Positions 46,710 to 56,098 of a DNA stretch of 64,000 nucleotides are shown one piece after another. The DNA lies in NCBI RefSeq assembly GCF_002368095.1, contig NZ_AP018227.1:1594476-1658475 (forward strand). Reading direction: 5' to 3'. The notes under the pieces were generated by a model. The model was not told the DNA's origin. It worked only from the letters and a program-made list of their open reading frames with translations, and did no database searches. The stretch is from Calothrix parasitica NIES-267. GTDB lineage: Bacteria; Cyanobacteriota; Cyanobacteriia; Cyanobacteriales; Nostocaceae. A program made the position numbers and the translations under genes. The first letter of the stretch is position 1; every line of letters starts with the position of its first letter.

Positions 46710-47015
46710 ATGCGACGCATTGACGCTATAGGAATTGTATTTGGCGTTTTTGTTTTTGGTGGTTTAGCCTATGTCGGTCTGACTTTGGCTGGCTTAAACA
46801 ACTTTAGCGCTGGTATCTGGAGCCAAGTTCTGTTGGTTGCAGGATTAATTGGATGGTTGTTCACTTATGTTTTCCGTGCAGTAGGAAACAAAATGACTTA
46901 CCATCAACAGCGAGAAGAATACGAAAAAGCATTTTTGCAAAAACAGCTAGACCAACTTTCTCCAGAACAAAGAGATAAACTTTTAGCCGAAGTGGAAGGG
47001 GAAGAAGCTAGCTAG
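46710..47015 (+). CDS. DUF3007 family membrane protein
   Basis: 101 residues: two membrane helices (about 5-29 and 36-57) and a charged C-terminal helix (MTYHQQREEYEKAFLQKQLDQLSPEQRDKLLAEVEGEE). It matches the DUF3007 family, which commonly sits after ndhL. Co-transcription with ndhL is likely from the 47-base gap. A role with NDH-1 is inferred only from the neighbourhood. Confidence 0.85.
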   Translation: MRRIDAIGIVFGVFVFGGLAYVGLTLAGLNNFSAGIWSQVLLVAGLIGWLFTYVFRAVGNKMTYHQQREEYEKAFLQKQLDQLSPEQRDKLLAEVEGEEAS

Positions 47016-48243
47016 AGCTTAACAAAACTTTGGAATAGCTAATGAATGGTAAAAAGCTAATCCCTTGCGCTCAACTACTGTTCGGTTGTAGATTTGTTCA
47101 CCAACATCAGCTTATTCTTAGTAGAAAAATATTTCCAATAACTATCAAGTCAAGTTTATTCTTCAACCGAACAGTCTTCCAGCCGTTTTTATCATCAAAT
47201 CTTGGTTTAGCTCAATTTATGCTCAAAATAGAAATTCGCTTGAGCTTCTTATCATCTGCTCTTTAAGTTCCATAATCATATCCACTGATATATATAAATG
47301 CCTTTGAAAACTTAATTGTTTTCTCGGTCTTGCTGATTAAAAGTAGGACTCACGCAACCGGCACATTTTTCTAGTCGGGTGCTGTGACACTTTGAACAAA
47401 GCAGGAACGTAGTCACAATGTTTTCAGTGTCACGGACCAGCCGAGTATTGTGACAATTGCGGCCATTCCTGAAAAGTGTGGATAGCCCCTTAACCCCCAA
47501 TTATGGGGTAAAAGATAATTATAAGTCCCCCAATGCAAAGGGAATTTAGGGGGCTACGCTGCGCGCTTCAGCAACGCCGTTTTTTCTTATATATATTAGA
47601 ATTTTAAAAATTTATAGCCATCGCTGTACCTGCGATGAAACATTAAATGAGTCACAGACCATATTAAATAAACCATTAACATTGTTTGACGCCCAAATCA
47701 TTATATGGCTACATTTGAGCGTTTTATTGCTCAGAATTCAATTAGTCATAAATACGAAACCACCCAAATTATTTTCTTTACAGTTGGTTAACTATTCTGG
47801 ACATAATATTCCTATTTGCTAATTTTTTATTCCATTGTAATATTTTTGTATAAATTATAAGTATTTTTACTAGGAAGATATATTTTCTGAAAAACTGCTA
47901 TTTTTGAAGAAAATATAAGATATTTAACCGAGATTATCCCGCTCAGCAGAAGAATTGCAGCATAATTTTTGTTATACATAAACTGATTACTAACATTGAT
48001 AACAATAAAAAATTATATAAAAGATGTATAACAATAATGTTTGATTCAACCGTCTGTAGTAGACAATTTCACCGATATGATCTTGAATATATTAAGCTAT
48101 TGCCAGGAGTAAGCTGTACAAACTGGCGCTAAATTTTTCTGTTTTCGTTACACAACTCAAGTTCAGTAAGGTATAAATGATGAGTGTGAGAGAGTGTAGG
48201 TTATCAATGATTTTAATTTTGTCGCGTTATAGGGGCAAAGGAT
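47016..48243. other. 1.2-kb intergenic region with a dispersed repeat
   Basis: No convincing gene. A full-length copy of the MITE-like repeat lies at about 47343-47467 (AGGACTCACGCAACCGG ... GACAATTGCGGCCATTCCT), followed by a CCCCTTAACCCCC...GGGGCTACGCTGCGCGC repeat-like patch to 47580. The remainder is AT-rich and should hold the promoter of the gene at 48244. Confidence 0.55.
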
Positions 48244-48885
48244 ATGAGTGAAAGTATGGCGTTTATCGGTGGAGTTGCAGTGGCTGGACTGGCGGCTCTT
48301 TTATTGCTGAAGGGGTCTGGTAATTCCTTACCAGCAAATTTTAATGCCACCCCACAGGTACAACCTCCCGTAGTTGCACAACCTTATATGGCTCAACCAG
48401 GTACTTACCCTGGTGTACCAGCTTACCCCAATCCATTTCCCCCAAGTCCAGATACATCAGAGTTACGCACGCAGTTAGAACGTCAAAAAACCCAGCTTGA
48501 TGTCCTTCAACGGGAAAATGACCAATTAAAGAATCAAAATCAGCAGTTTCAGTCTCAAGTACAAAGCTACTACCAATCGCAGTTAAGTGCCCAGCAAAAT
48601 CAAAGCTCAACGCAGCAAGCTTTAGCGCAATCTCAAGAACCTTGGTGGTCTTCAGGAATACTTTGGGCTGTAGGTGGTATGGCGCTTACAGTTGGCGGTG
48701 GTATTGTAGTAGCTGGAGTTTCTGCTTTGTTTTCCCAGAAACAACGTCCTACTCGAACAGTACAGGTTATCCATCCCTATAATGGTTCGAGCAGTACAAT
48801 ATCTCCTCCGGTACGTCGCGCTGAGTTCTTACCTCCTCGTTCGGAAAGACGAATGGAAGCACCTGAATACGACGATACTTATTAA
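48244..48885 (+). CDS. Conserved cyanobacterial membrane/coiled-coil protein
   Basis: 213 residues. An N-terminal hydrophobic helix (FIGGVAVAGLAALLLLKG, 7-24) is followed by a Pro/Gln-rich linker, a coiled coil at about 76-120 (LRTQLERQKTQLDVLQRENDQLKNQNQQFQSQ), a second hydrophobic helix (SGILWAVGGMALTVGGGIVVAGVSAL, 138-163) and a basic tail. This looks like a two-pass inner-membrane protein with a coiled-coil loop. I know no function. It has its own terminator just downstream. Confidence 0.75.
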   Translation: MSESMAFIGGVAVAGLAALLLLKGSGNSLPANFNATPQVQPPVVAQPYMAQPGTYPGVPAYPNPFPPSPDTSELRTQLERQKTQLDVLQRENDQLKNQNQQFQSQVQSYYQSQLSAQQNQSSTQQALAQSQEPWWSSGILWAVGGMALTVGGGIVVAGVSALFSQKQRPTRTVQVIHPYNGSSSTISPPVRRAEFLPPRSERRMEAPEYDDTY

Positions 48886-48904
48886 GAGTTATGTCATTCC
48901 TATA

Positions 48905-48941
48905 GCGCTGCATCTGTTCCGATGACAGCGCAAGTTTTTTT
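48905..48941 (+). terminator. Rho-independent terminator
   Basis: GCGCTGCATC pairs with GATG(A)CAGCGC around TGTTCC, then AAGTTTTTTT. It lies 20 bases after the stop at 48885. Confidence 0.88.
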
Positions 48942-50991
48942 GTCAGATTAATTATATTTAGTCAATATTTAAGTTCATCAGTCAGAACCTACGCAACTGT
49001 CACAAGCAATATTGCGCGAAGCGCGCCGAGCGCCTATAAAACTAAACTATAGACATAGAGCAACGTCTGGGCGTTTTAATTGCTCGATTAGATAATTTTA
49101 TTGCAAATTATGCTTAATTTTATAAACAGTTTCACCTGTTTTTAATCGCTAAATTTTTAAAATCCCTCAACTAATTTGAGGGATTTTAATTTGAAAGAAA
49201 ATTCCTTCAGAAGTTTAACCTACTTTTTTCTACGACTAAATAAAAATAAAAACAAAAATATTCTTTAGGATTATTTTATTTTTATTTTTGGCGTTTTGCT
49301 TACTTCCTAGCAGCGTTAGCAATTCTTATCAAAACTGATTGTGGCACTACACGATTAACCCAATTATTCAGGATTGTCTTCAGTGATAAAGATAAAAAAG
49401 AAGCAAAAAATACATAATTTCTCTTATTCTTATAGACGCTTCATTAACTGTCTACGCTACTTAATTACACTCTAAACCTAGTACTATCACTGTATGCAAG
49501 TATAAAAATATTCTTTTTTTTGCTTAACAAACAGGAAATAAGCCATAAAAAAGATAGACTCAGTGTATTCTCTGCAACATTGCAGTTTTAATCTGCTTTA
49601 AATAAGACTACAGATAAAGCGGCTTCTTTAAGTCAATATTAGCTGCTAACACTTTTACTATTTGACTATAAATAATTTATTATTCAATACGGATATTTTG
49701 ACTTCAGTATAATTCAATTGATTTTTTAATTAATCAAATTGCTGGAGAGAATAAAAAAATACAGAAATAAATATGTGTTTAATACCACTAATATGATTTT
49801 ATTATAGTATTTATACTCTCAGAATAAATACTTATCGAAAATAATGTATATTTTTATTCAAATATAATTATAGGAACCCTGATTACTTAATTGTAAAATC
49901 TCTGTAATATTACTTAAGTGTGGTTATTAGATAAAGATTCGGCAAAGTCAGGTTTTAGGTAGTTACCTAGATTGTAAATTGGAAACATAATGGTTTATAT
50001 GTCAGTTATTGAATGCTGAGGCTCGGAGAACCCTGGATATAGTTAGTTGCTACAAGGGTAGTTCTCTGAAATACAAGTACATTGTAGACTTCAGTTTTCT
50101 AAATATATATTGCGGGCTTGTGTTTAAAAGTTTAGTAACACGGTAATAAGTTATTAACGTGGAAACTTTATATTATTGTCTGCACGTAATTATTGACTCA
50201 AAAAGAACCCATACGTGGGATACTCAATTCTAAGCAAGAGAAATGTTAGTGGTGTGAAGGTTATGGAGATGAGCATGAATATCTTTTATCTAATATTCAA
50301 GAGGAGCCAACGTATATTATTTTCCTCTACTAATAGCAGTTGTTATCGCAGAAATAATAAACCAATATCATTTCAGTCAACAGAAATTTAGACGTAATAC
50401 CTTTAATAAGAAAGTTGTACGCTGTATCTAAGAGCATCAAATAGCTGCAATTGTATATAAACCAGGTAGTCTAATTAGTTCTATATTCACGAAAGTAAAG
50501 CCCGTACATGGTTAATTCCTGTCTGCTAATAGTCCAGACGTATTTTTATCTTTACTAATGTGCATTTACTTAACTAAACAAAACTCAAGGCAGTTATAAG
50601 TTTTTCACGCATTATTCGTGTGAAATTTTTTGTCATAACAGTTTTAGTTTAATTTAGGGATAAATTGATAAATCTATCTCTAAATATCAAGATATCTAAT
50701 TGGCTGATTTTGAAATGCAGGGATTTATAACTGTATGTTCTTGGTTTTAATCTTGACAAGCTATTCATAATATGCTCTGATTGCAAAAAAATATACATTT
50801 TGCATAGTAGGAGAAATTAGAAGTTAAGCAAAAACAAAATTTTCTTTGATACTACGTATAACTTGGTGAGGTTTAGTGATACTATTCTTTGCTACTGGTT
50901 AATAAGACAGAAAATTAGAAAAAAATAGGTTTTGTAGTTAAAACCTATACCGAATTAAAACTTTTGCTATTTATTGCATTGATGCCTTCCA
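48942..50991. other. 2-kb AT-rich region upstream of the surface locus
   Basis: No open frame over 60 codons. Structure seen: a perfect 12-bp hairpin AAAATCCCTCAA/TTGAGGGATTTT (49159-49187), and at about 50013-50078 GGAGAACCCT pairing with AGGGTAGTTCTCT. The length is unusual for this window. It may contain a long leader for the surface genes, one or more small RNAs, or a fully decayed gene; nothing decides between these. Confidence 0.5.
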
Positions 50992-51930
50992 ATGACATTT
51001 TTAATTTCATGGCTAAGGCGTAAAAGCCTCTTTTTGACAGTTAGTTCTTTAAGTGTTATCGCTTACGGAATTATACCTACTGTTGCCCAAACAGTAATTA
51101 ACAATACCGCAACCGGCGGTGCAGATAATTTGGAAAGAGTTGATTCCAACGAAGTCACTCTATCCGAAGTATCTCAAGCAGATTTAACATTGACTAAGAC
51201 TGGCGACCGCGCTGCTGCTGAACCTGGAGATACGGTAATTTATCGATTATTGATTGAGAATGTAGGAGAGGTAGAGACTCCAGCGAATGTAAGTTTTACG
51301 GACAGATTACCTTTAGGTTTGCGATTGGTTCCTAACTCAATCAAAGGCTCTATCGGTGATACGACAGTTGACTTTGATACTCCGGATATAAATGCTTCTA
51401 GCCGAGGAACAAATTTTACTGCAACTTCAAATGCTACTTTGCAACCCGGACAAAGAATGGTTGTTAACTATGCGGTAGAAGTGACTCCAGATTCTATCCG
51501 TGGAGACGGTCGGAACCTGGCTCAAGCATCGGCTGGAGGTCGTCCGACTGATACAGCGACTCACAGATTGCGGATTCGACAAGGTATTTTATCTGACTGC
51601 GGTACTTTGATTGGAAGGGTGTTTGTCGATAAAAACTTTGACGGCGAACAGCAGCCAAATGAACCAGGGGTACCGAATGCGGTGATTTATATGGATGATG
51701 GCAACCGGATTGTCACCGATGCTAACGGTTTGTACTCCTTGGCAAATGTTATCTCTGGATATCGCTCTGCGGCTTTAGACTTAACAAGCTTACCAGGATA
51801 TTCCCTGGCTCCGAATAAATACTTTATTGAGACAAATAGCCCGTCACGTTTGGTGAAATTAGCACCTGGAAGTATGGTGCGGGTGAATTTTGGAGTTACA
51901 CCTGCGTTTTCGGAGGGTAAGAATGACTAA
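50992..51930 (+). CDS. Secreted DUF11 plus SdrD-B-like domain protein
   Basis: 312 residues. Signal peptide FLTVSSLSVIAYGIIPTVAQT (cleavage near 33). A DUF11 Ig-like domain at about 60-195: ADLTLTKTGDRAAAEPGDTVIYRLLIENVGEVETPANVSFTDRLPLGL. A SdrD-B/Cna-B-like domain at about 205-305: GTLIGRVFVDKNFDGEQQPNEPGVPNAVIYMDDGNRIVTDANGLYSLANV, with a D.N.DG...PNEPG calcium-loop-like motif. These beta domains are typical of surface fibres. It overlaps the start of the barrel gene by 8 bases, so the two are made together. It could be a plug, chaperone or passenger for the barrel; not known. Confidence 0.85.
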   Translation: MTFLISWLRRKSLFLTVSSLSVIAYGIIPTVAQTVINNTATGGADNLERVDSNEVTLSEVSQADLTLTKTGDRAAAEPGDTVIYRLLIENVGEVETPANVSFTDRLPLGLRLVPNSIKGSIGDTTVDFDTPDINASSRGTNFTATSNATLQPGQRMVVNYAVEVTPDSIRGDGRNLAQASAGGRPTDTATHRLRIRQGILSDCGTLIGRVFVDKNFDGEQQPNEPGVPNAVIYMDDGNRIVTDANGLYSLANVISGYRSAALDLTSLPGYSLAPNKYFIETNSPSRLVKLAPGSMVRVNFGVTPAFSEGKND

Positions 51931-54900
51931 TAAAAAATCTCATACACAGTTTTGCAATGGTAATGACCATCGCAACCAAAAACAATTTTTCCACATAATG
52001 CTACCCGCACTAGTAAAGTTTGGTAGTGCAAGCATTTTGCCAGCAGTTATAGCAGCTTTAGGTTTTTCTACAATCTGCTCTTCTTCAGCCTTGGCTAGTT
52101 CCTCAGATAAAAAATCGACCATTACTATAGGTTCTAGACTCAAAGAAGCAAGAAAAATAAAAAATACAGCACCAGACGTAAAAGTTCAAAAGCCTACCAC
52201 TGCTTTATCCTCTAAGAGTTCCAAGACTGCGCTCCCTGTGGATATAGAAAAAGAGGTTAAAGGTCAAGAGCAATTACCCTCTTCAATCTCAGAGTCTTCT
52301 AACATTTCGACACTTCTAGAGCAACCAGTCAAACTAGCAGAAATAGGAGACGGTGCTGTTCCTTCAACCTCTCCCGGAAATTCCGGTTCAGGCTCTTTGT
52401 TTGACCAACAAGGGGGGTCTTTATTCGACCGTCAACAGCAGCCTCAGCAACAGCAGCAATTCCAGCAGCCCCAGGAAGAGATTCTGCCACAACAGCCACA
52501 GCAGAGCAATCCTCAAAACCGGCAAACTCAAGGAGAACCCCTTAATCCTTTGAGACAAAATTCGACTCCTCCCTCAAGACCAAGAAGTCGTAGCGAGGTG
52601 CAACTGGAAATTACTCCTGTAGGAGACCCAGTAGTACAGGCTGATGGACGTTCGACAATTCAGATACGAGGACAGATTATCAACCCGGAAGGGGAAGTGA
52701 TTCCTCGTGATGTGTTGGTAACTCTGACGAGCAGCGCTGGTAAGTTTATTGGTTCCGACCAAGACAAGGATGCGCCGGGATTCCAGGCACGTGCTATCAA
52801 TGGGGAATTCATTGCCACCTTGCAATCAGGACTGAAACCTCAGCCCGTTCGCATCAGAGCCGCAGTCCATAAAATAAAAAAGCCTGCATCTACCCTAAGA
52901 CAGAGAGAGAGGGCAATTGATGGAGAAGAAATATTACAGAACGGAAGAGATACAAGACTATTCAATAATGAACTTGTCTCTCAACCTATAGAAGCCTATA
53001 CCCAAGTAGAATTCACCACCTACTTGCGTCCTTCTTTAGTCACGGGTATTATCAATCTCCGCATTGGTGCTAGAGGTACTAATTTCTGGGGTAGTCGGAG
53101 GGAATTCCTCGACCCAGATGCGGATGATGGAACCGAATTTGACTTAGATTCTCAGGTGTTTGCGACGGGTAAAGTTGGAGAATGGTTGTTTACTGGTGCT
53201 TTTAACAGCGAGCGACCGATTAACCAAGATTGTGAAGGTAGAAACAGGTTATTTGGCGGGATTCAGTTTTGCGAAAAGCAATACCCGGTATATGGTGACA
53301 GTTCAACTGTGACTCCAACCACACCTTCAACGGATAGTTTTTACGCTCGTTTTGAACGCAGTTCTAAGATACCTGGTGCAGACCCCGATTATGTAATGTG
53401 GGGTGATTACAGGACTGAAGAATTTTCTCGACCTTCCCAACTTTACGGTGGAACTTCTCGTCAACTGCATGGTTTCAAAGGTAATTACAGTTTGGGACCT
53501 TTGCAGATAACTGGTTTATATGCAAATGACGTGGAAGGTTTCCAGCGAGATACTTTCGTTCCTCAAGGTATCAGCGGTAATTATTTCTTGTCAAAGCGGT
53601 TGTTGGTTCCTGGAAGTGAAAACGTTTATTTAGAAGCTGAAGAAATCAACCGTCCAGGTACTATTGTTAAAAGACAGCAACTATATCGCGGTCGAGATTA
53701 TGACATAGATTACGACCGAGGCACGATTAGGCTTTTGAGTCCAATATTGGCAACAGAACTTAATCCCTTCGGAGCAACTCTGCAAAGACAGATTGTTGTC
53801 ACCTATCAGCCGGAATTTGGCGAAGAATCTGATATTTATGCTGCAAGGGCACAGTTTAATATCTCTCAAGATTTTGATAATAAATCTTTTATTGCTGGTT
53901 CTTATTTAAGAGAAGACCAGGGAGACAGAGATTTTGAACTGTATGGAGCAGATTTTCTGTTATCTTTTGGTCGTTTTGGTAAGATTCTTGGTGAATATGC
54001 CAGGTCGGAAAGTAATATTGCTGGTGGTGACGACTTAACCGGAAACGCTTACCGTATTGAAGCGATTGGTAATTTAAACGACCGCATCAATTTAAATGCT
54101 TATTACCGTTCGGTCGAGGAGAATTTTAATAACAACGCTACATTCAGCTTTTCTCCAGGACAAACCCGTTACGGTGCGGGGTTACTGGGTAAGTTAAGCG
54201 ATACCACTACTTTGGGTGTGTCCTACGACGTGGAAGAAAACTTCGGTCGAGCTTCTACAGGTTTAGTCAACTTCTTCGATTTATTCGACCCCCAACCCCA
54301 AGCGCGTCCTGGCGAAGTTTTAGATAATGAATTAAAGACTTTCCGAGCGGGTATTTTACAAAAGTTAGGCTTTGCAGATGCCAGCGTTGAATATGTAAAC
54401 CGTTCGCGGGAAGATAGAGCAAATGAAGAATTGAATGGGGATGCGGAGCAAATTGTTTCGCGCTTGAAAGTTCCTTTAACTCAATCTTTGACTTTCCAAG
54501 CTCAGAATGAAGCTAACTTGAGCGGTTCCGACCCACTTTATCCGAATAGAACTACTTTAGGGTTGGATTGGCAGGCATTTGAAGGAGTTACTTTTAGATT
54601 AGCTCATCAATGGTACGACGACACCAGCTTGTTAGAGGGAAATTCTTTAACTACTTTAGATACTTTGGTTGATTACAATTTAGCCAAAGACACTACCTTC
54701 AACGGACGCTATTCGGTATTATCTGGCTTCAGCGGTTTGCAAGGACAAGGTGCGTTGGGAGTTAACCACGGAATGCCCATCGCGCCAGGATTGCGGATGA
54801 GCTTGGGTTATCAATACGTATTCAAAAACGTCTTTAACTCGACTGCTGCCGGAGATAGAATACCGCAATATTACGCTGTCGGACAAAGCGCATCTTCTTT

Positions 54901-55978
54901 GGGACTGTTTTCCGGTTCCGTTTACAGCGTCGGCTTGGAATATAGCGACAATCCAGATTTTAAAGCCAGCGGTCGCTTTGAATTCCGCGATGGTGCCGAA
55001 ACTAACACCACATTTATTTCTGTAGGTGCAGCGGGTAAAATTTCCCCAGCATTAACAGCATTAGCACGCTATCAACAAGCGGGTGAAGCCAACGTATTTT
55101 TGCCTTCCTCAGTAAATAACTTTGGTGCAACAGAGGGAGTCAGATTTGAAGAATTAGGAGATACCGCTAATTTAAAAATTGGTTTAGCTTATCGCGACCC
55201 GACCAACGATAAATTTAACGGTTTACTTAAATACGAATGGCGACAAAACTTTGACTCCATTCCTGAAAACCAGTTTACCGGAAGCAGTACGGCCACAGGA
55301 CATGTATTTTCAGCAGAAGGTATCTATGCACCTTCTTGGAGATGGGAATTTTTCGGTAAATACGCTTTGCGTAACGGTGTCACTTATTTTGATGGGGACC
55401 GGTACGATGGAACGGTGAATTTAGCACAAGCGCGAGCCAGCTATAAATTAGGATTCCGCACCGATTTAGCAGTAGAAGGACGCTGGATTGGTCAAAGTTC
55501 CAACAATAATCCTGACTTCGACGAATTTGGAATCGCGGTAGAAGGTGGATATTACTTAACTCCAGACTTGCGTTTGGGAGTAGGTTATGCCTTTGGTAGC
55601 GTTGATGACCGCGACTTTACCGGATTTCGTTCCACAGGTGGATTGTATCTCAATGTCAGCTTGAAGCTTAACGAATTGTTTGGTGGATTTGGATTGCAAA
55701 AACCAGTTCCGAAGCAAGAGCAAGAATCGGAAGTTTCACCTTTGGTAAGAGATGGTTCTCAACAACAGTCCGAGAAACCCAAAACCAAGTTAACCGAACG
55801 GTTGAAGAAAAATCAATCGGACAAATTGGTTAATCGTTTAAAGCAACAGCAGGGAACAGAAAACGGTAGAGAGAGAACAGAGAAGTTACCAGCAAATACA
55901 GGTAATACTCAATCCCGAATTCTGGAAAATCAAAATAAATCTTCCCAAACCAAGCTGATAAATAACCTGAAAAAGTAA
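51923..55978 (+). CDS. Large outer-membrane beta-barrel protein with Ig-like domain
   Basis: 1351 residues from the ATG at 51923, chosen because GGAGG (51912-51916) lies 6 bases upstream; the frame opens earlier at 51890. A long signal peptide ends near SSSALAS (about 60). A Pro/Gln-rich linker (about 150-215) precedes an invasin-like Ig domain (VQLEITPVGDPVVQADGRSTIQIRGQIINPEGEVIPRDVLVTLTSSAG, about 220-320). Residues about 360-1245 are strand-rich alternating sequence with many aromatic ends, an outer-membrane barrel; it includes LYRGRDYDIDYDRGTIRLLSPI. The tail is basic and Gln-rich with three (K/N)RLK(K/Q)-like motifs. Start overlaps the previous stop (ATGACTAA): translational coupling. 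Probable exporter or anchor for the locus. Confidence 0.8.
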   Translation: MTNKKSHTQFCNGNDHRNQKQFFHIMLPALVKFGSASILPAVIAALGFSTICSSSALASSSDKKSTITIGSRLKEARKIKNTAPDVKVQKPTTALSSKSSKTALPVDIEKEVKGQEQLPSSISESSNISTLLEQPVKLAEIGDGAVPSTSPGNSGSGSLFDQQGGSLFDRQQQPQQQQQFQQPQEEILPQQPQQSNPQNRQTQGEPLNPLRQNSTPPSRPRSRSEVQLEITPVGDPVVQADGRSTIQIRGQIINPEGEVIPRDVLVTLTSSAGKFIGSDQDKDAPGFQARAINGEFIATLQSGLKPQPVRIRAAVHKIKKPASTLRQRERAIDGEEILQNGRDTRLFNNELVSQPIEAYTQVEFTTYLRPSLVTGIINLRIGARGTNFWGSRREFLDPDADDGTEFDLDSQVFATGKVGEWLFTGAFNSERPINQDCEGRNRLFGGIQFCEKQYPVYGDSSTVTPTTPSTDSFYARFERSSKIPGADPDYVMWGDYRTEEFSRPSQLYGGTSRQLHGFKGNYSLGPLQITGLYANDVEGFQRDTFVPQGISGNYFLSKRLLVPGSENVYLEAEEINRPGTIVKRQQLYRGRDYDIDYDRGTIRLLSPILATELNPFGATLQRQIVVTYQPEFGEESDIYAARAQFNISQDFDNKSFIAGSYLREDQGDRDFELYGADFLLSFGRFGKILGEYARSESNIAGGDDLTGNAYRIEAIGNLNDRINLNAYYRSVEENFNNNATFSFSPGQTRYGAGLLGKLSDTTTLGVSYDVEENFGRASTGLVNFFDLFDPQPQARPGEVLDNELKTFRAGILQKLGFADASVEYVNRSREDRANEELNGDAEQIVSRLKVPLTQSLTFQAQNEANLSGSDPLYPNRTTLGLDWQAFEGVTFRLAHQWYDDTSLLEGNSLTTLDTLVDYNLAKDTTFNGRYSVLSGFSGLQGQGALGVNHGMPIAPGLRMSLGYQYVFKNVFNSTAAGDRIPQYYAVGQSASSLGLFSGSVYSVGLEYSDNPDFKASGRFEFRDGAETNTTFISVGAAGKISPALTALARYQQAGEANVFLPSSVNNFGATEGVRFEELGDTANLKIGLAYRDPTNDKFNGLLKYEWRQNFDSIPENQFTGSSTATGHVFSAEGIYAPSWRWEFFGKYALRNGVTYFDGDRYDGTVNLAQARASYKLGFRTDLAVEGRWIGQSSNNNPDFDEFGIAVEGGYYLTPDLRLGVGYAFGSVDDRDFTGFRSTGGLYLNVSLKLNELFGGFGLQKPVPKQEQESEVSPLVRDGSQQQSEKPKTKLTERLKKNQSDKLVNRLKQQQGTENGRERTEKLPANTGNTQSRILENQNKSSQTKLINNLKK

Positions 55979-56098
55979 TTACGGTTAATTACTTCGGTCA
56001 CTCACGGATTAGGATTCAAGGATTTTGACTTACTCAATCCAAAATCCAAAATCTAAAATCTAAAATTCGGTCAAATGTGGTGTCACAGGATGTGAGCA

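Noticed and set aside
47042..47266. Plus-strand open frame of 74 codons after DUF3007
   Set aside because: No Shine-Dalgarno, no motif or domain, and composition unlike neighbouring genes.
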